DNA of 64,000 nucleotides, from contig NZ_RDBL01000009.1 in NCBI RefSeq assembly GCF_008042035.1, positions 154,884 through 218,883 of the forward strand. Reading direction: 5' to 3'. A program made the position numbers and the translations under genes. The stretch comes from Streptomyces sp. col6. GTDB lineage: Bacteria > Actinomycetota > Actinomycetes > Streptomycetales > Streptomycetaceae. Under the pieces are notes generated by a model. It saw only the letters and a program-made list of their open reading frames with translations, searched no databases and was not told where the DNA came from. Numbering within the stretch: the first letter of the stretch is position 1; each line of letters opens with the position of its first letter. Positions 8,682-17,569 of this stretch are shown here, in pieces.

Positions 8682-9567
8682 CTAAGAGGAGCTAACACAA
8701 TGCCTGGACTCGTCTGTAGGTGATCACGCAGCAGGCGAGTTTCAGGAAGGCTTCGCGGATGTCCCAGCGGATCCGCAGGCACCGGAAGCCGTGGATCCAG
8801 GCGCTTGTGCGTTCGGCGACCCAACGGACGGCACCCAGGCCGGAGCCGTGGCGGACTCCGCGACGGGCGATGACCGGTTTGATACCGCGCTTCCACAGCA
8901 GCCGGCGGTATTTGTCGTAGTCGTAGCCCCGGTCGGCGAACAGTTGGCTGGGCCGGTGACGGGGACGGCCGGTCCTGCCCCGAATGTGCGGGACGGCGTC
9001 GAGCAGGGCAGCAGCTGGGTGACGTCGTGGCGGTTGCCGCCGGTCAGGGTGATGGCGAGCGGTGTGCCGTGGGCGTCCGTGATGACATGGTGTTTCGAGC
9101 CGGGCCGGGCACGGTCGACCGGGCTCGGCCCGGTTTTGGGCCGCCCCGACGGGCCTGGTGGTGCGAACCGTCGATCACCGCCCTCGACCAGTCCGGTTTC
9201 CCGGCGCGGTCCGGTTCGGTCAGCAGCACCTGGTGCAGCCGGTCCCACACCCCGGCCTCGTGCCAGTCCCGAAGCCGTCGCCAGTAGGTCATCCCGGAAC
9301 CGAAGCCGAGTTGCTGAGGCCCCACTCCCACTGGATTCCGGTATGCAGTACGAACAAGATCCCTTGCAGGCAGCGGCGATCGTCCAACGGCAGCCGTCCC
9401 GGACTCCGCGTCCGGCGCTGTCTGACCGGAAGCAAAGGCTCGATTCGCCCCCACAGGTCATCCGACACCACCCACGGAGGCCCCTTCCCCTTCCCCATGA
9501 CCCACTCAACGAGCGCCCGGGGAAGCGGACATGGCCCCCAACAAAGCCTTCTGCTAGCCTTTCTAAG
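8682..9567 (-). mobile_element. IS5-family element inserted in a serine-hydrolase gene; transposase frameshifted
   Basis: The transposase runs from ATG 9498 to about 8692. Motifs in order are DDLWGRIEPLLP, TYWRRLRDWHEAGVWDRL, VIDGSHHQARRGGPK, HVITDAHGTPLAI, GGNRHDVTQL, DYDKYRRLLWKRGIKPVIAR and CCVITYRRVQAL. They are spread over several frames, so the gene is dead. Imperfect inverted ends lie at about 8682-8703 and 9546-9567. Both termini carry CTAA (8682-8685 and 9563-9566), which fits the 4-bp target duplication typical of this group. The element interrupts the beta-lactamase-like pseudogene on its right. Confidence 0.75.
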
Positions 9568-10109
9568 GCGCCAGATCCTCGTCTCGGCCAGCACGTCGAG
9601 CGGTTGGCCGGACAGGTGCTCGGCAAGGTAGCCGAGGATGAGGGCGGCCCGGTCGGTGTACTCGACGGCTTCGCCGGGTGGCCGGTTGAGGGCTTCGTGC
9701 AGAACCCCGCGGCGGACGGCGACGGGGTCGGTGCCGTAGAGGTTCTTCGGCTGGGCGCGAGGGGCAGACCGGCGGTATGGGTCAGAAGTTGGCCTGCGGT
9801 CACGGCCGTGAGCGAGTGACCGGTGACCTCATTCCAGAAGGTGCCGAGCTGTGCGTCCAGGTCAAGGGCGCTGTCGTCCCACAGGGCGCCGATAGAGGCC
9901 CAGACGGCGAGGATCTTGGTGAGGCTGGCAGCGTCGAATACGGTGTCCGGCCACATGCCCAACTCAGGTTCGTGAGGGTCCAGGACCCCGGCCGCGCCCG
10001 TTGCCCGGACTCGCCGGAGTCACCGACGGCCCCACACCGCACCTGGGTAGACCTTGTCGCGGACACCTTCGCTCAGCAGGTTCTCGATCTTGTCGCTGCG
10101 GTACGGCAT
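9568..10109 (-). pseudogene. N-terminal half of class-C beta-lactamase-like serine hydrolase
   Basis: The start ATG at 10109 follows GGAAGAG and reads MPYRSDKIENLLSEGV then YPGAVWG. After one or two indels near 10000-10030 the frame continues WPDTVFDAASLTKILAVW, where SLTK is the SxxK catalytic motif, then GQLLTHTAGLPL. Further frame changes follow, before the IS5 insertion at 9567. The family covers beta-lactamases, esterases and DD-peptidases. The C-terminal half is not found on the left side of the IS. Confidence 0.7.
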
Positions 10110-10602
10110 TGGTCTTTCTCTTCCTGCGGGCATCCCGTCGGCCAGCGTAGTGAGCCTGCTCGGGGGAGTCGGGCAATGGCGTGCCGACGGTGGCCTCGGC
10201 GGGCTGGCCCGGTACTCGGGCCTTCTCGGCACGCACGGCATGGCCTGTGAGCAGCCGGCCCATCACGTCCTGGTGAACGGCGACGGCCCCGCTTCGCCCC
10301 CCAATCGGAGTCCTGTTCGCCCCCTCTTCCTGTGCGCGGAACTACGCGCCGGACCTTCCCCCGCCGGGCGCAGCTGACCCTGTGCCGGCCCGGCAAGGTC
10401 CGGTCCCTGCCCGGCTGGCCGGGTCAGCATTTGGGTAACCGTCTGACCTGCGCATTCGGTGGTCAGGGGCGGTGATCGGGACGGGGGTCTGGGACCGCGA
10501 TCGCGCTGGAGGACCACCGGCCCAGCAACCGTCACACAGAAGTCGGAGGATGCGCATGAGCAATGCAGTCCAGTGTCAGTGCCATGCGCTTCACTGACCA
10601 CC
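10110..10602. other. Intergenic region upstream of the SUKH gene
   Basis: About 490 bases without a convincing gene on either strand. It must hold the promoter of the SUKH-domain gene, but I could not pick one with confidence. Confidence 0.4.
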
Positions 10603-11400
10603 ATGAAGCTCACGCAGATAGCGGTCAACGATCTGTTGGCTCAGCTCGGCCCGGCGAACGACCACATATATCTGCCCGGCGACCTGGACCCGCAAGTCCT
10701 GACCGACCTGCTCTCCGACAGATACGGAGCCCCACGCACCCTCGTCCTCGACGGCTTCACCGATCCGACGGTAGACGAGCTCGGCGGCGCGGGTCTTCTC
10801 GCCCCTTTCGGCGACCGTGCCGTGACGATGCGGGCCTGGGCCCATGGCGATCAGTGGGTCGGCATGGGTGCGGCGCGAGACGACGACGCCATCGAGCGGC
10901 CCGTGCTGGTGGTAGCTCACAGGCAGGTCTTGGAACCTTTGGCATTCGCTCCTCACGAGAACCCTGACTGGGTGGAGCGACTCGCACAGATCACCGGCTG
11001 GACTCAGCCGGCCCAGCAACCGGACACCCGTTGGGCGGATGTGGAGTCACGCCTGGGCACCAGGCTTCCGACCGACTACAAGCGCATGGTCACCACGTTC
11101 GGCGAGGGCGCCTTCGACGCATGGCTGAGCCTGAACCACGAGCCGTGGACGAGTCTCGAAGAGGAAGGGCTACTCATCTGGGCGGGCACCGAGCACGAGG
11201 ACCTGTATTGCTGGCGGGTCAGCGGCGACGAACCTGACCAGTGGCCCGTCGTCGTCCGGACCATTGACGAGGGGGACGTCACCTTCGACTGTCAGGCCGC
11301 AGAGTTCGTCTGTCGCATCCTCATCGACCCGCACCACCGGTTCACAATGGCCCGCTACTTCGATACCCACTGGTTCATGAACTACCAGGAGAGCGACTGA
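10603..11400 (+). CDS. SMI1/KNR4 (SUKH) family protein
   Basis: 265 residues from the ATG at 10603, chosen because the residues upstream in the same frame are low-complexity and arginine-rich. The C-terminal half carries the SUKH pattern: DVESRLGTRLPTDYKRMVTT, FGEGAFDAWLSL and EEGLLIWAGTEHEDLYCWRV. SUKH proteins are often immunity proteins against polymorphic toxins, and some have unknown roles. No toxin gene is adjacent, so this is an orphan. The N-terminal half (residues 1-130) is unassigned. Confidence 0.75.
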   Translation: MKLTQIAVNDLLAQLGPANDHIYLPGDLDPQVLTDLLSDRYGAPRTLVLDGFTDPTVDELGGAGLLAPFGDRAVTMRAWAHGDQWVGMGAARDDDAIERPVLVVAHRQVLEPLAFAPHENPDWVERLAQITGWTQPAQQPDTRWADVESRLGTRLPTDYKRMVTTFGEGAFDAWLSLNHEPWTSLEEEGLLIWAGTEHEDLYCWRVSGDEPDQWPVVVRTIDEGDVTFDCQAAEFVCRILIDPHHRFTMARYFDTHWFMNYQESD

Positions 11401-11599
11401 CCCACCCCGACCGCCCCTGGGCTCCGCAGCCACCTCTCCGACCCGAGGTGCTGCCACTGGCGCCCGCCGACTGCGGCCCCGACACACCTGCGGCGCCCGT
11501 CTGGCAGCCCGGCCAGCCGCAGACCAGCAGAACGCGGGAGGGCAGCGCTCCTCGGCGGGCGGATGCCGTACGGAGTCTTCAAAGGCCGAGCACAACATC

Positions 11600-11734
11600 A
11601 TGCATCTCGACGACCATCCCCCACGCCACCGCCTCAACGCCACCCTGGATGACTTCGCCATCACTTTCCGAGGCATGACCGCGTATCCGGACGAGAGCAA
11701 CTGCGTGCGTCATGGGGGCAGGCACAGGAGCTAG
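11600..11734 (+). pseudogene. Truncated hypothetical protein fragment
   Basis: The frame reads LNATLDDFAITFRGMTAYPD then ESNCVRHGG and a stop. The segment resembles a conserved Streptomyces hypothetical protein whose C-terminus has been lost. Function unknown. Confidence 0.35.
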
Positions 11735-11844
11735 CCTCACGCTTTCATCAAGCGGGTGGGCAGGTAAACGAAAAGTGCCCCTGCCCAGCAAGAATGAGGA
11801 TTGTTGAGGTACTTGTTTCGGCTCTAGCCGGAGGCGCTTCTCAG

Positions 11845-11998
11845 GTGAAGAAGCGTATCGGGCTTACCCGCGTGTCCGGATAGAGGGTGGCGGCCGGGCG
11901 GTGGTCTCTCAGGACGGGGGCGTGCTGCATTTACGCCACGGCGCCAGCGACGCTGAAATTGCGGTATCCAAGCCGGCCTTGCGGTCCGTCTCGACCAT
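11845..11998. mobile_element. IS1380-family transposase N-terminus with an inverted internal piece
   Basis: On the plus strand 11845-11927 reads VKKRIGLTRVSG, then after a frame change RVEGGGRAVVSQDGGVL, the N-terminus of IS1380 transposases. The next codons of that family, VETDRKAGLDTAISASLAPW, are present at 11930-11998 but on the minus strand. The element was therefore broken by a local inversion. The catalytic domain is missing. Confidence 0.6.
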
Positions 11999-12245
11999 CC
12001 GATTCGGCGGCGTGTTCACCGACCCAGAAAGGGAGCTGGCGACGTGGCAGCCGACCGGCCCGCACTCGCCAGGCCGGATCGACGCGTCGTGCATCCTCGT
12101 GTACGGGCTGATCCTCGAGGCCAACGACGGTGCGATCGTCCACGCTCCGCTCCCGACGTCGCCGACATCGTCGGCGCCCCGGCATTTCCTGCCCTCTGCT
12201 GGCCCCTACGGCCGGAGGATCGTTAACGTACGAGCGCATTGTTAG
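11999..12245 (+). pseudogene. Partial hypothetical protein
   Basis: The plus frame after the IS1380 scrap reads FGGVFTDPERELATWQPTGP, then PGRIDASCILVYGLI and FLPSAGPYGRRI. It is more protein-like than its surroundings, but has no start codon of its own and probably represents the tail of a gene cut by the IS. Function unknown. Confidence 0.3.
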
Positions 12246-12359
12246 GACCCCCTGGGCTGCACGCGGGGGCCCTGGGGTTGTCTCCTCCGGTCGTGGGCTC
12301 ACGACCGGGCCCCGACGTCGGCTCTTCCCGCACAAAGGCTACTCTTTCGCCCTGCGCGC

Positions 12360-12488
12360 TCAGTGGTGACCATGGGCTGTGCTCGACGCACCGTTGAACA
12401 ACCGCGCGATAGCGCGGAAGGGCAGGGTGACAACCGTGGCGATGGCACTACCAATGGAACGAAGCACGTCTGCAATGGCCTTCAGCAT
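12360..12488 (-). CDS. 42-residue LPFR-motif small protein
   Basis: The start ATG at 12488 is preceded by GGAGGA six bases upstream, a strong ribosome site. The protein has a hydrophobic, amphipathic body (AIADVLRSIGSAIATVVT) followed by LPFRAIARLFNG. Small Streptomyces proteins with this LPFR motif are widely conserved and of unknown function; a membrane-surface location is plausible. It stands alone, with no operon partner. Confidence 0.65.
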   Translation of the reverse strand: MLKAIADVLRSIGSAIATVVTLPFRAIARLFNGASSTAHGHH

Positions 12489-12637
12489 GAGAATTCCTCC
12501 GTTCAGTGACACCCCGGTGCCGGAGTGCCGCAAAGGTTGGTCAACGACCGCGTACCCGGGCCCTTGGCGCGAAAACCCAAGGCATGGTGGGGCCGGACTG
12601 CGTTTGAAGGCGTCCGGCGGCCTCCCGAGCTGTTGTG

Positions 12638-12994
12638 TTAGTTGTTGTCGGGGAGGTCGTCCTGACCTTCATCAAGCTGCTCCGCCTCATCGAGGGTCTG
12701 TTCCAGACGCCTGCGCATGGCCCCCTGCCGTGCGAGGAAGGGACTGGTCAGGAAGGTTAGGTCTCTGCAGACGTGCGAAATCAGAGCGGCTGAGGTTGGA
12801 GAAGAGCGGATATGGCGCGCGAGAGCAGTCTCCAACGGCGCTTCCGGTGCAAGCGGCACCAAGGGGACGGGCTCCGGCACCTTGCTGACGTCCTCGGCCG
12901 TGATGGGGTGCGACTGTTCGACGGCGAGGACGGTCTTCCCCTTACTGAACGCAGTAGGAATGCCGTAATGCAGTCCATCAGGCGGCTGGAGCAC
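12638..12994 (-). CDS. Hypothetical protein, start uncertain
   Basis: The frame reads HYGIPTAFSKGKTVLAVEQS, ITAEDVSKVPEPVPLVPL, ALARHIRSSPTSAALISHVC and ends LDEAEQLDEGQDDLPDNN. It stays open upstream to about 13050 (QLPGVSDDGCWEVLQPPDG), where a TGATG joins it to the gene before, but that ATG is out of frame. Either translation starts inside, or a one-base indel after the ATG broke the gene. No known domain recognised. Probably co-transcribed with the gene at 13041. Confidence 0.45.
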   Translation of the reverse strand: MLQPPDGLHYGIPTAFSKGKTVLAVEQSHPITAEDVSKVPEPVPLVPLAPEAPLETALARHIRSSPTSAALISHVCRDLTFLTSPFLARQGAMRRRLEQTLDEAEQLDEGQDDLPDNN

Positions 12995-13040
12995 TTCCCA
13001 GCAACCATCATCGCTGACTCCGGGCAGTTGCAGGACGTCA

Positions 13041-13343
13041 TCAGATCGCGGCGTCGCGAGCCCCGGTCTTCTCGCCGCCGGCCAACTGCTTGCAAGGGGC
13101 CAGGTGATCCACTTCCCGCCACAACGCGTCCTGGTACGCCTGCCGGCTTGTCTGCATCACCTCAACTATCGCGGTGTACCGGTTGCGCCAGTGGCCGCGA
13201 CACGCTCCGGTGCGTGCGGAACGCCTGGTGGCGGGCCGCGACCTGGCGCAAGAGCAACGGGGAACAACTCTCTCGACGCTGGTTCGAGCGATGGTGACCT
13301 CGCCGACTCCGCCCGAGCCCGGTCCGTCGGCGGCGGTCGGCAC
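13041..13343 (-). CDS. Hypothetical protein, N-terminus degraded
   Basis: The C-terminal part is protein-like: RYTAIVEVMQTSRQAYQDAL then WREVDHLAPCKQLAGGEK. The first 50 residues are arginine/serine-rich and unlike a real N-terminus, and IS5 sequence lies just upstream. Its stop codon overlaps an ATG of the next frame (TGATG), suggesting it was the first gene of a pair. Function unknown. Confidence 0.4.
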   Translation of the reverse strand: MPTAADGPGSGGVGEVTIARTSVERVVPRCSCARSRPATRRSARTGACRGHWRNRYTAIVEVMQTSRQAYQDALWREVDHLAPCKQLAGGEKTGARDAAI

Positions 13344-13388
13344 TGTTCCGGCACAGCCGGAAGCGTAGAAGCGCCGAGCACCTGTGGC

Positions 13389-13502
13389 CTACCCGACGGA
13401 ACGCCGTGGGGAACGGCGGCCCGCGACACCTTCTTCGGCCCCAGCAGCGTGCTGGTGGGCTTGCACGGCCGTCGCGTCCACCGACAGTCCCAGTCAATCA
13501 AC
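13389..13502 (-). mobile_element. IS5-family transposase remnant
   Basis: Reads IDWDC then, after a frame change, SVDATAVQAHQHAAGA. This is the block with the first catalytic aspartate in IS5 (IS112-like) transposases. About 38 codons remain and the rest is gone. Confidence 0.55.
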
Positions 13503-13558
13503 TTGTTGCGTCGGCGCCACATGCGACAGGCATGCGGCGCCGACGCAAGCCGGGGCGG

Positions 13559-14620
13559 TCAGCAGCTGAGGTTGCTGCCGGTGGGGACGCCGAGGAGGGA
13601 GGTAAAGCTCTGGTAAGTGTTGATGCGGCTTTGGACCTGGGCGGGGTTGCCGCCGTTGCACTCGATCGAGCCGTTGATGGAGCGGATCGTCTCACCGAAG
13701 CCGGCGCCGTTCACCATGGCGTTGTGGGGGGTCATGGTGCCGGGGCCGCTCTGGGTGTTCCAGTACCAGAGGCCGGTCTTCCAGGCCACGGCCGCGTCCG
13801 TCTGCACCAGGTTCGGGTTGTGCAGCAGGTCGATGCCGAGCGCGTCGCCCGCGGCCTTGTAGTTGAAGTTCCAGCTGAGCTGGATCGGCCCGCGCCCGTA
13901 GTACGCGGCCTGGCCCGCCGGGCAGCCGTAGGGCTGGCTGCTGTCGCAGTAGTGCGGGTAGTTGGCGGTGTTCTGCTCGACGATGTACACCAGCCCGCCG
14001 GTCTCGTGGCTGACGTTGGCGAGGAAGGCCGCAGCCTCCTGCTTCTTGACGGTGTCACTGCCGGTGTTGGCGAAACCCGGGTACGCCTTCAGCGCGGCGA
14101 CCAGCCCGCTGTACGTGTAGAAGGAACTACGGCCGGGGAACATCTGGTTGAACTGCGCCTCACTGACCACAAAACCCGAAGGCGTGCCCGGGTCCGTGCC
14201 GCCGCCGGTGCAGCTGTACGGGTCCCAGTACCAGGTGCTGATCGTGGGGTCGTAGCCCGGGTTGTCGTGCGACGCCTTGTAGTAGTTGCCGTTGGTGTAT
14301 TTGACGATGTCGCCGGCCACGTAGGCGCGGCCCGCGGCCCAGTCCGGGTAGGCGCAACTACCGGTTCCGCCGCCGGAGCCGCAGGTGCCCAGGTCGGCCC
14401 ATACCTGCGCCGCGCCCGGGGTCTCGCCCTGGGTCCACCACTTCGCCTGCCAGTTGTGGCCCTGGTACGAGGCGCTCATGCCGCCGGTGTAGACCGATGA
14501 GGAGTTCCAGCCTGACGCGCACGTCGCGGCAGAGGCAGGGGAAGCCATCGGACTGAGCACAGCAAGGCCCAGCGCCATGGCGAGCGCGGCGAAGAGTGCG
14601 AAGAGACGGTGTCTGGACAT
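13559..14620 (-). CDS. Secreted GH19 chitinase with two chitin-binding modules
   Basis: 353 residues. A Sec signal peptide ends ...SPASA near residue 32. Two CBM5/12-type modules follow: TCASGWNSSSVYTGG...WWTQGETPG (about 33-78) and YPDWAAGRAYVAGDIVKYTN...WYWDPYSC (about 88-137). Glycine/proline linkers lead to a GH19 catalytic domain (about 147-353) with FLANVSHETGGLVYIVEQN, whose HET glutamate is catalytic, and YYGRGPIQLSWNFNYKAAG. It hydrolyses chitin outside the cell by inversion. Two DasR-type operators lie 50-80 bases upstream, so GlcNAc/chitin control is expected. Intact and unaffected by the surrounding decay. Confidence 0.92.
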   Translation of the reverse strand: MSRHRLFALFAALAMALGLAVLSPMASPASAATCASGWNSSSVYTGGMSASYQGHNWQAKWWTQGETPGAAQVWADLGTCGSGGGTGSCAYPDWAAGRAYVAGDIVKYTNGNYYKASHDNPGYDPTISTWYWDPYSCTGGGTDPGTPSGFVVSEAQFNQMFPGRSSFYTYSGLVAALKAYPGFANTGSDTVKKQEAAAFLANVSHETGGLVYIVEQNTANYPHYCDSSQPYGCPAGQAAYYGRGPIQLSWNFNYKAAGDALGIDLLHNPNLVQTDAAVAWKTGLWYWNTQSGPGTMTPHNAMVNGAGFGETIRSINGSIECNGGNPAQVQSRINTYQSFTSLLGVPTGSNLSC

Positions 14621-14670
14621 ACGGCCACTCCTTCAGGGGGTTGAGTGGGACGAGACAGACACAAGCAATA

Positions 14671-14698
14671 TGGTCTGGACCTGTCAAGGTCTAGACCA
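14671..14698 (-). promoter_or_regulatory. Tandem DasR-type (dre) sites upstream of the chitinase
   Basis: Read on the minus strand, TGGTCTAGACCT and AGGTCCAGACCA are spaced by four bases. Both match the core of the DasR-responsive element and of the direct repeats known in Streptomyces chitinase promoters. DasR is a GntR-family repressor that releases DNA on binding glucosamine-6-phosphate. Confidence 0.7.
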
Positions 14699-14763
14699 GA
14701 ACTGCGCTCGAACCGCGCTCCATTTCCCCGCTCCCCGACCGGGCGCGCCGCCCCGGACGGCGC

Positions 14764-15499
14764 CCCTTGCAGGATGGGGCTGGACTCCCGCGGCTGCGCA
14801 CCTTCGACGGAGGCGATCCACCGCCGGTCGGGCACGGGGAAGTCGGCGGTGCAAGTCATCCGCTCCGCCGCTGGCGCCCCAAGGCTGGGCTTGGTAGCGG
14901 TGTGGCGGCGGGAATGGCGGAGCAGGGCCCGCTCGGCGACGGCGTTGTCCAAGTCGTGGGGGAGCGCGCAGCGGCGCAAAGTTTCCAGCAGGTGCCGACA
15001 CGCTTCGGCCAGGATGTGACGCCGGGAGAACTTCTCGCGGAGAGTGAAATCGACCGCGGCGACGTCGAGGGCGGCGAGCGTCACGTCCGCGGCAGGATTC
15101 ACCCGCGCCCGCATCGCCGCCGCCCCCAGGCTTGGCACTTCTCCAGAAGGCCGTCGATCAGCTCCTGTCCGGAGCGGAGGATCACGAAGGCGCGCCACCA
15201 TGCGAACAGCTGCGCGAGGGGTTTCGGGTTCTTCTTCGCGGGCCGGGTCTCCTGCGCCGGCCGCCGGCCCAAGGCGTCACAGCCGCGCTCGCCGGGCAGG
15301 TGGCCGTGATCCCTACGTACGGGTCGGTGAGCGCTTCCAGGGCGTCTTCGATGCGCTGGCGGCGGGGCGCCCACCAGTTGATGAGGTCCTCGGGCGCTCG
15401 GGCGATCTCCAGGACCGGGCGCAGGCCGGGCGTGAGCTCGCGCGGCGCCGTTGCCAGCCCGAGGGTCTCGCATACCTCGTTTGTCACCACCGACCTGAA
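14764..15499 (-). pseudogene. MobF-type conjugative relaxase C-terminal pseudogene
   Basis: Three minus-strand frames carry consecutive pieces. First VTNEVCETLGLATAP and EIARAPEDLINWW...RIEDALEALTDPYV, then RPAKKNPKPLAQLFAWWRAF, then DFTLREKFSRRHILAEACRH and ADFPVPDRRWIASVEG. The order and motifs resemble the C-terminal part of Streptomyces plasmid relaxases of the TraA/MobF type. Family assignment is from recall and moderately sure. At least two frameshifts inactivate it. A second scrap of the same region lies at 41812. Confidence 0.5.
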
Positions 15500-15949
15500 C
15501 CGCCTCACCCCGGAACAGCTCCACCATTTCCACCGGGCTGTAGATGATCTCCTTCGACCTGTGGAACGGCACCGAGCTTGGATCCGACTCGCCATGGCTC
15601 CCGGATCGGGAAGTCCCGTTGCTTCTCGCGGTGCGCTGTGGTGATGGCCTGTTCGCCGATTAATTCACGTTCACACCTGAAGGTCGACGCCGGCGCCCGA
15701 AGATCGCCTGGCACTGCCGATTCGCTTCTCGTCTCAAGTGAACCGGCTGGGGTGGAATCAGGTCAGTGGGACGCGGGCATGCTGAGCACCGGGGCGTATC
15801 TCATCGCCCCGGTGAGCGCGTACGGGCCGGGCGGCCGTGCCGACTGCGCACCGGTGCGCGTCCGGGGAAGCGACGTCGCCTTACCCTTGCGCCGGCCTGA
15901 CGGCGCTGCTCGGATCGCCGGGACGATGTCGCTGGAGCACGCTGGTTGT

Positions 15950-16159
15950 ATGAGTGCGCCCATCGTCATCCACCGCCCTTCCCTCACCGGCGGGCGCCGG
16001 GTCACCATCCGCGGGGAGATCGCCGGCCTCGCCCACGACGATCACGACGTCGTCGAGTTCCTGCGCAGGGCCGGCCTGCCCGACGCCGAGCAGCTCTTGG
16101 ACGACACCTCATGGGTGCAGTGGCGCGGCGGTCGCGCGCATCGCTACGAGGCGGCGTAG
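15950..16159 (+). CDS. 69-residue conserved hypothetical protein
   Basis: Starts MSAPIVIHRPSLTGGRRVTI and continues IRGEIAGLAHDDHDVVEFLR then WVQWRGGRAHRYEAA. It has an arginine-rich N-terminus, an acidic helix and a tryptophan-containing C-terminus. It looks like a small Streptomyces protein of unknown role. The ribosome site is weak, so the start is chosen from the protein pattern. Confidence 0.55.
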   Translation: MSAPIVIHRPSLTGGRRVTIRGEIAGLAHDDHDVVEFLRRAGLPDAEQLLDDTSWVQWRGGRAHRYEAA

Positions 16160-16546
16160 CGGTGCGCGCGGCGGCCGGTGCTTCCGGGTTGCGCCTGCGG
16201 TTCTGAGCCGTGATCGTCAGTAGCCTCCGGCTCGGGCGGATGACACACGCGTCCCCGTATTGATGGCAGCAGCGGGTTGCTGAGGCCGGGGCGGGGGCGG
16301 GCTACGTCTACCGCGAGCTGGGGGGCGGATCGCTGGACGGACAGTTGCTCGACGTCACCGGCTGGGACTCGGGCATCCTGACCGGCAGGGCCCGCCTCGA
16401 ACCCGTCTCAGGCACCAGGGGCGGGCCGTTCGTCCGGGAGGGCGCAACGTCCCTGACCCCGGCCGCGCACCCTGCCCGCGGGCCAGCGCTTCCGGGAGCG
16501 AAGTTGCCCGGGGCATTGGCTGTTCCTGCGGTACAGCACCCGGTGA
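16160..16546. other. Region with a possible hypothetical fragment
   Basis: A plus frame from about 16262 reads AGYVYRELGGGSLDGQLLDV then TGWDSGILTGRARLEP. It has no start codon and runs into the convergent small gene at 16547. It may be a decayed gene; nothing else was seen. Confidence 0.3.
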
Positions 16547-16708
16547 TCACCGCCCGCCGAAGCACATGCCCGCTCCGAGCGCGCTGACCGCACTGCCGAT
16601 CATGGCGAGCAGCCGGTAGGGGACGCGCTCGACAACCATGTGCACTCCGCCCCAGTGCAGTTCCAGGAACGAGTGAGCGGGCTTGCGCAGCGGGCGTTTC
16701 GGTGTCAT
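16547..16708 (-). CDS. 53-residue small hypothetical protein
   Basis: ATG at 16708 with GGAGG seven to eight bases upstream. The sequence starts MTPKRPLRKPAHSFLELHWG, continues GVHMVVERVPYRLLAMIGSA and ends VSALGAGMCFGGR. The first half is basic with a tryptophan/histidine patch; the second half is a short hydrophobic segment (VPYRLLAMIGSAVSALGAGM) that could insert in a membrane. No family recognised. Confidence 0.55.
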   Translation of the reverse strand: MTPKRPLRKPAHSFLELHWGGVHMVVERVPYRLLAMIGSAVSALGAGMCFGGR

Positions 16709-16995
16709 GAGGGCCTCCGGATCATGAGGTGGCGGGCCCCATGTCGTGAACGATCCGTGACTTCCACGGTGTACCCGAGACCCTTCCGGGGCAAACCCTG
16801 AAAATGGGCGCGGGAAATTCCTGCCGACTAATTCAACGAGAGGCGTGCCATTGTTTTTGAATATATATCTTGGAGTCCTTTGGTGACTATGTTCTGTAAT
16901 CTTTGATCGCCGGCATCGACGTCCTGCGCGCAGGATTGGAAGGGCGACGCAAATCGGCGAAAGGGCTTGGGCAATCCACCAGATACGGCTGCCGT

Positions 16996-17013
16996 CCGTC
17001 GTTCGAACGACGG
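16996..17013. repeat. 18-bp perfect palindrome
   Basis: CCGTCGTTCGAACGACGG is its own reverse complement. It lies where recognisable Replic_Relax sequence ends, so it may mark a recombination joint or a protein-binding site. Its role is unknown. Confidence 0.5.
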
Positions 17014-17034
17014 TGGCGAGCCGCAGAGGGCGCG

Positions 17035-17505
17035 GGCTTCGACGATGGCCTCGATGAGCATCTGGTTCTGCGGCCGGCCGAAGCGCCGGAAGACCGCTCC
17101 GGCCGAGCCATGCTCCTGGAGCTGCTTCATGCCGGTGACCACAACGGGCAACTTGCCTTCGTACATGTGGAAGCCCCCTCGTACGCGGTGCCCTTCCAGC
17201 GTCGCTCGGTCAGCTCGGCAAGCTGCGCTATGACGGCGTTGGGGTTTCGCGGGCCGGTCCGGTTGGAGACGAGCAGCAGCGGCGGGTGCGGCCGGTCGCC
17301 GTGGCGGCCGTCGGGCACCCACCAGCGGGTGCGCCACATCGGCCGCTCTTTGCCGTCGACGTCTTTCACCTTGCGCCGGCAGAAGCGCATGTACTTGTCG
17401 ATCTTCGCGGCGAGGAGCTGAGCGGACTCGAAGCAGTTGTCGATCTCCACAAAGAACACCGGTACTCCTCCTCGGGCGCGGTGATGACGATGTCGCCTGG
17501 GCGCC
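17035..17505 (-). pseudogene. Replication-relaxation family protein pseudogene
   Basis: Three frames give consecutive parts: DIVITAPEEE, then FFVEIDNCFESAQLLAAKID and KYMRFCRRKVKDVDGKERPM, then HMYEGKLPVVVTGMKQLQEH and FRRFGRPQNQMLIEAI. These match the C-terminal half of actinobacterial replication-relaxation (Replic_Relax) proteins, which occur on plasmids and integrative elements next to replication and transfer genes. The N-terminus is replaced by IS5 sequence. Frameshifts at about 17460 and 17180 inactivate it. Confidence 0.6.
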
Positions 17506-17569
17506 GCACTTGCCGGGATCGGGCCAGGTGCCGGTTGCAGGCAGCTTTGCCTCGTTGACCGTCATCGGG

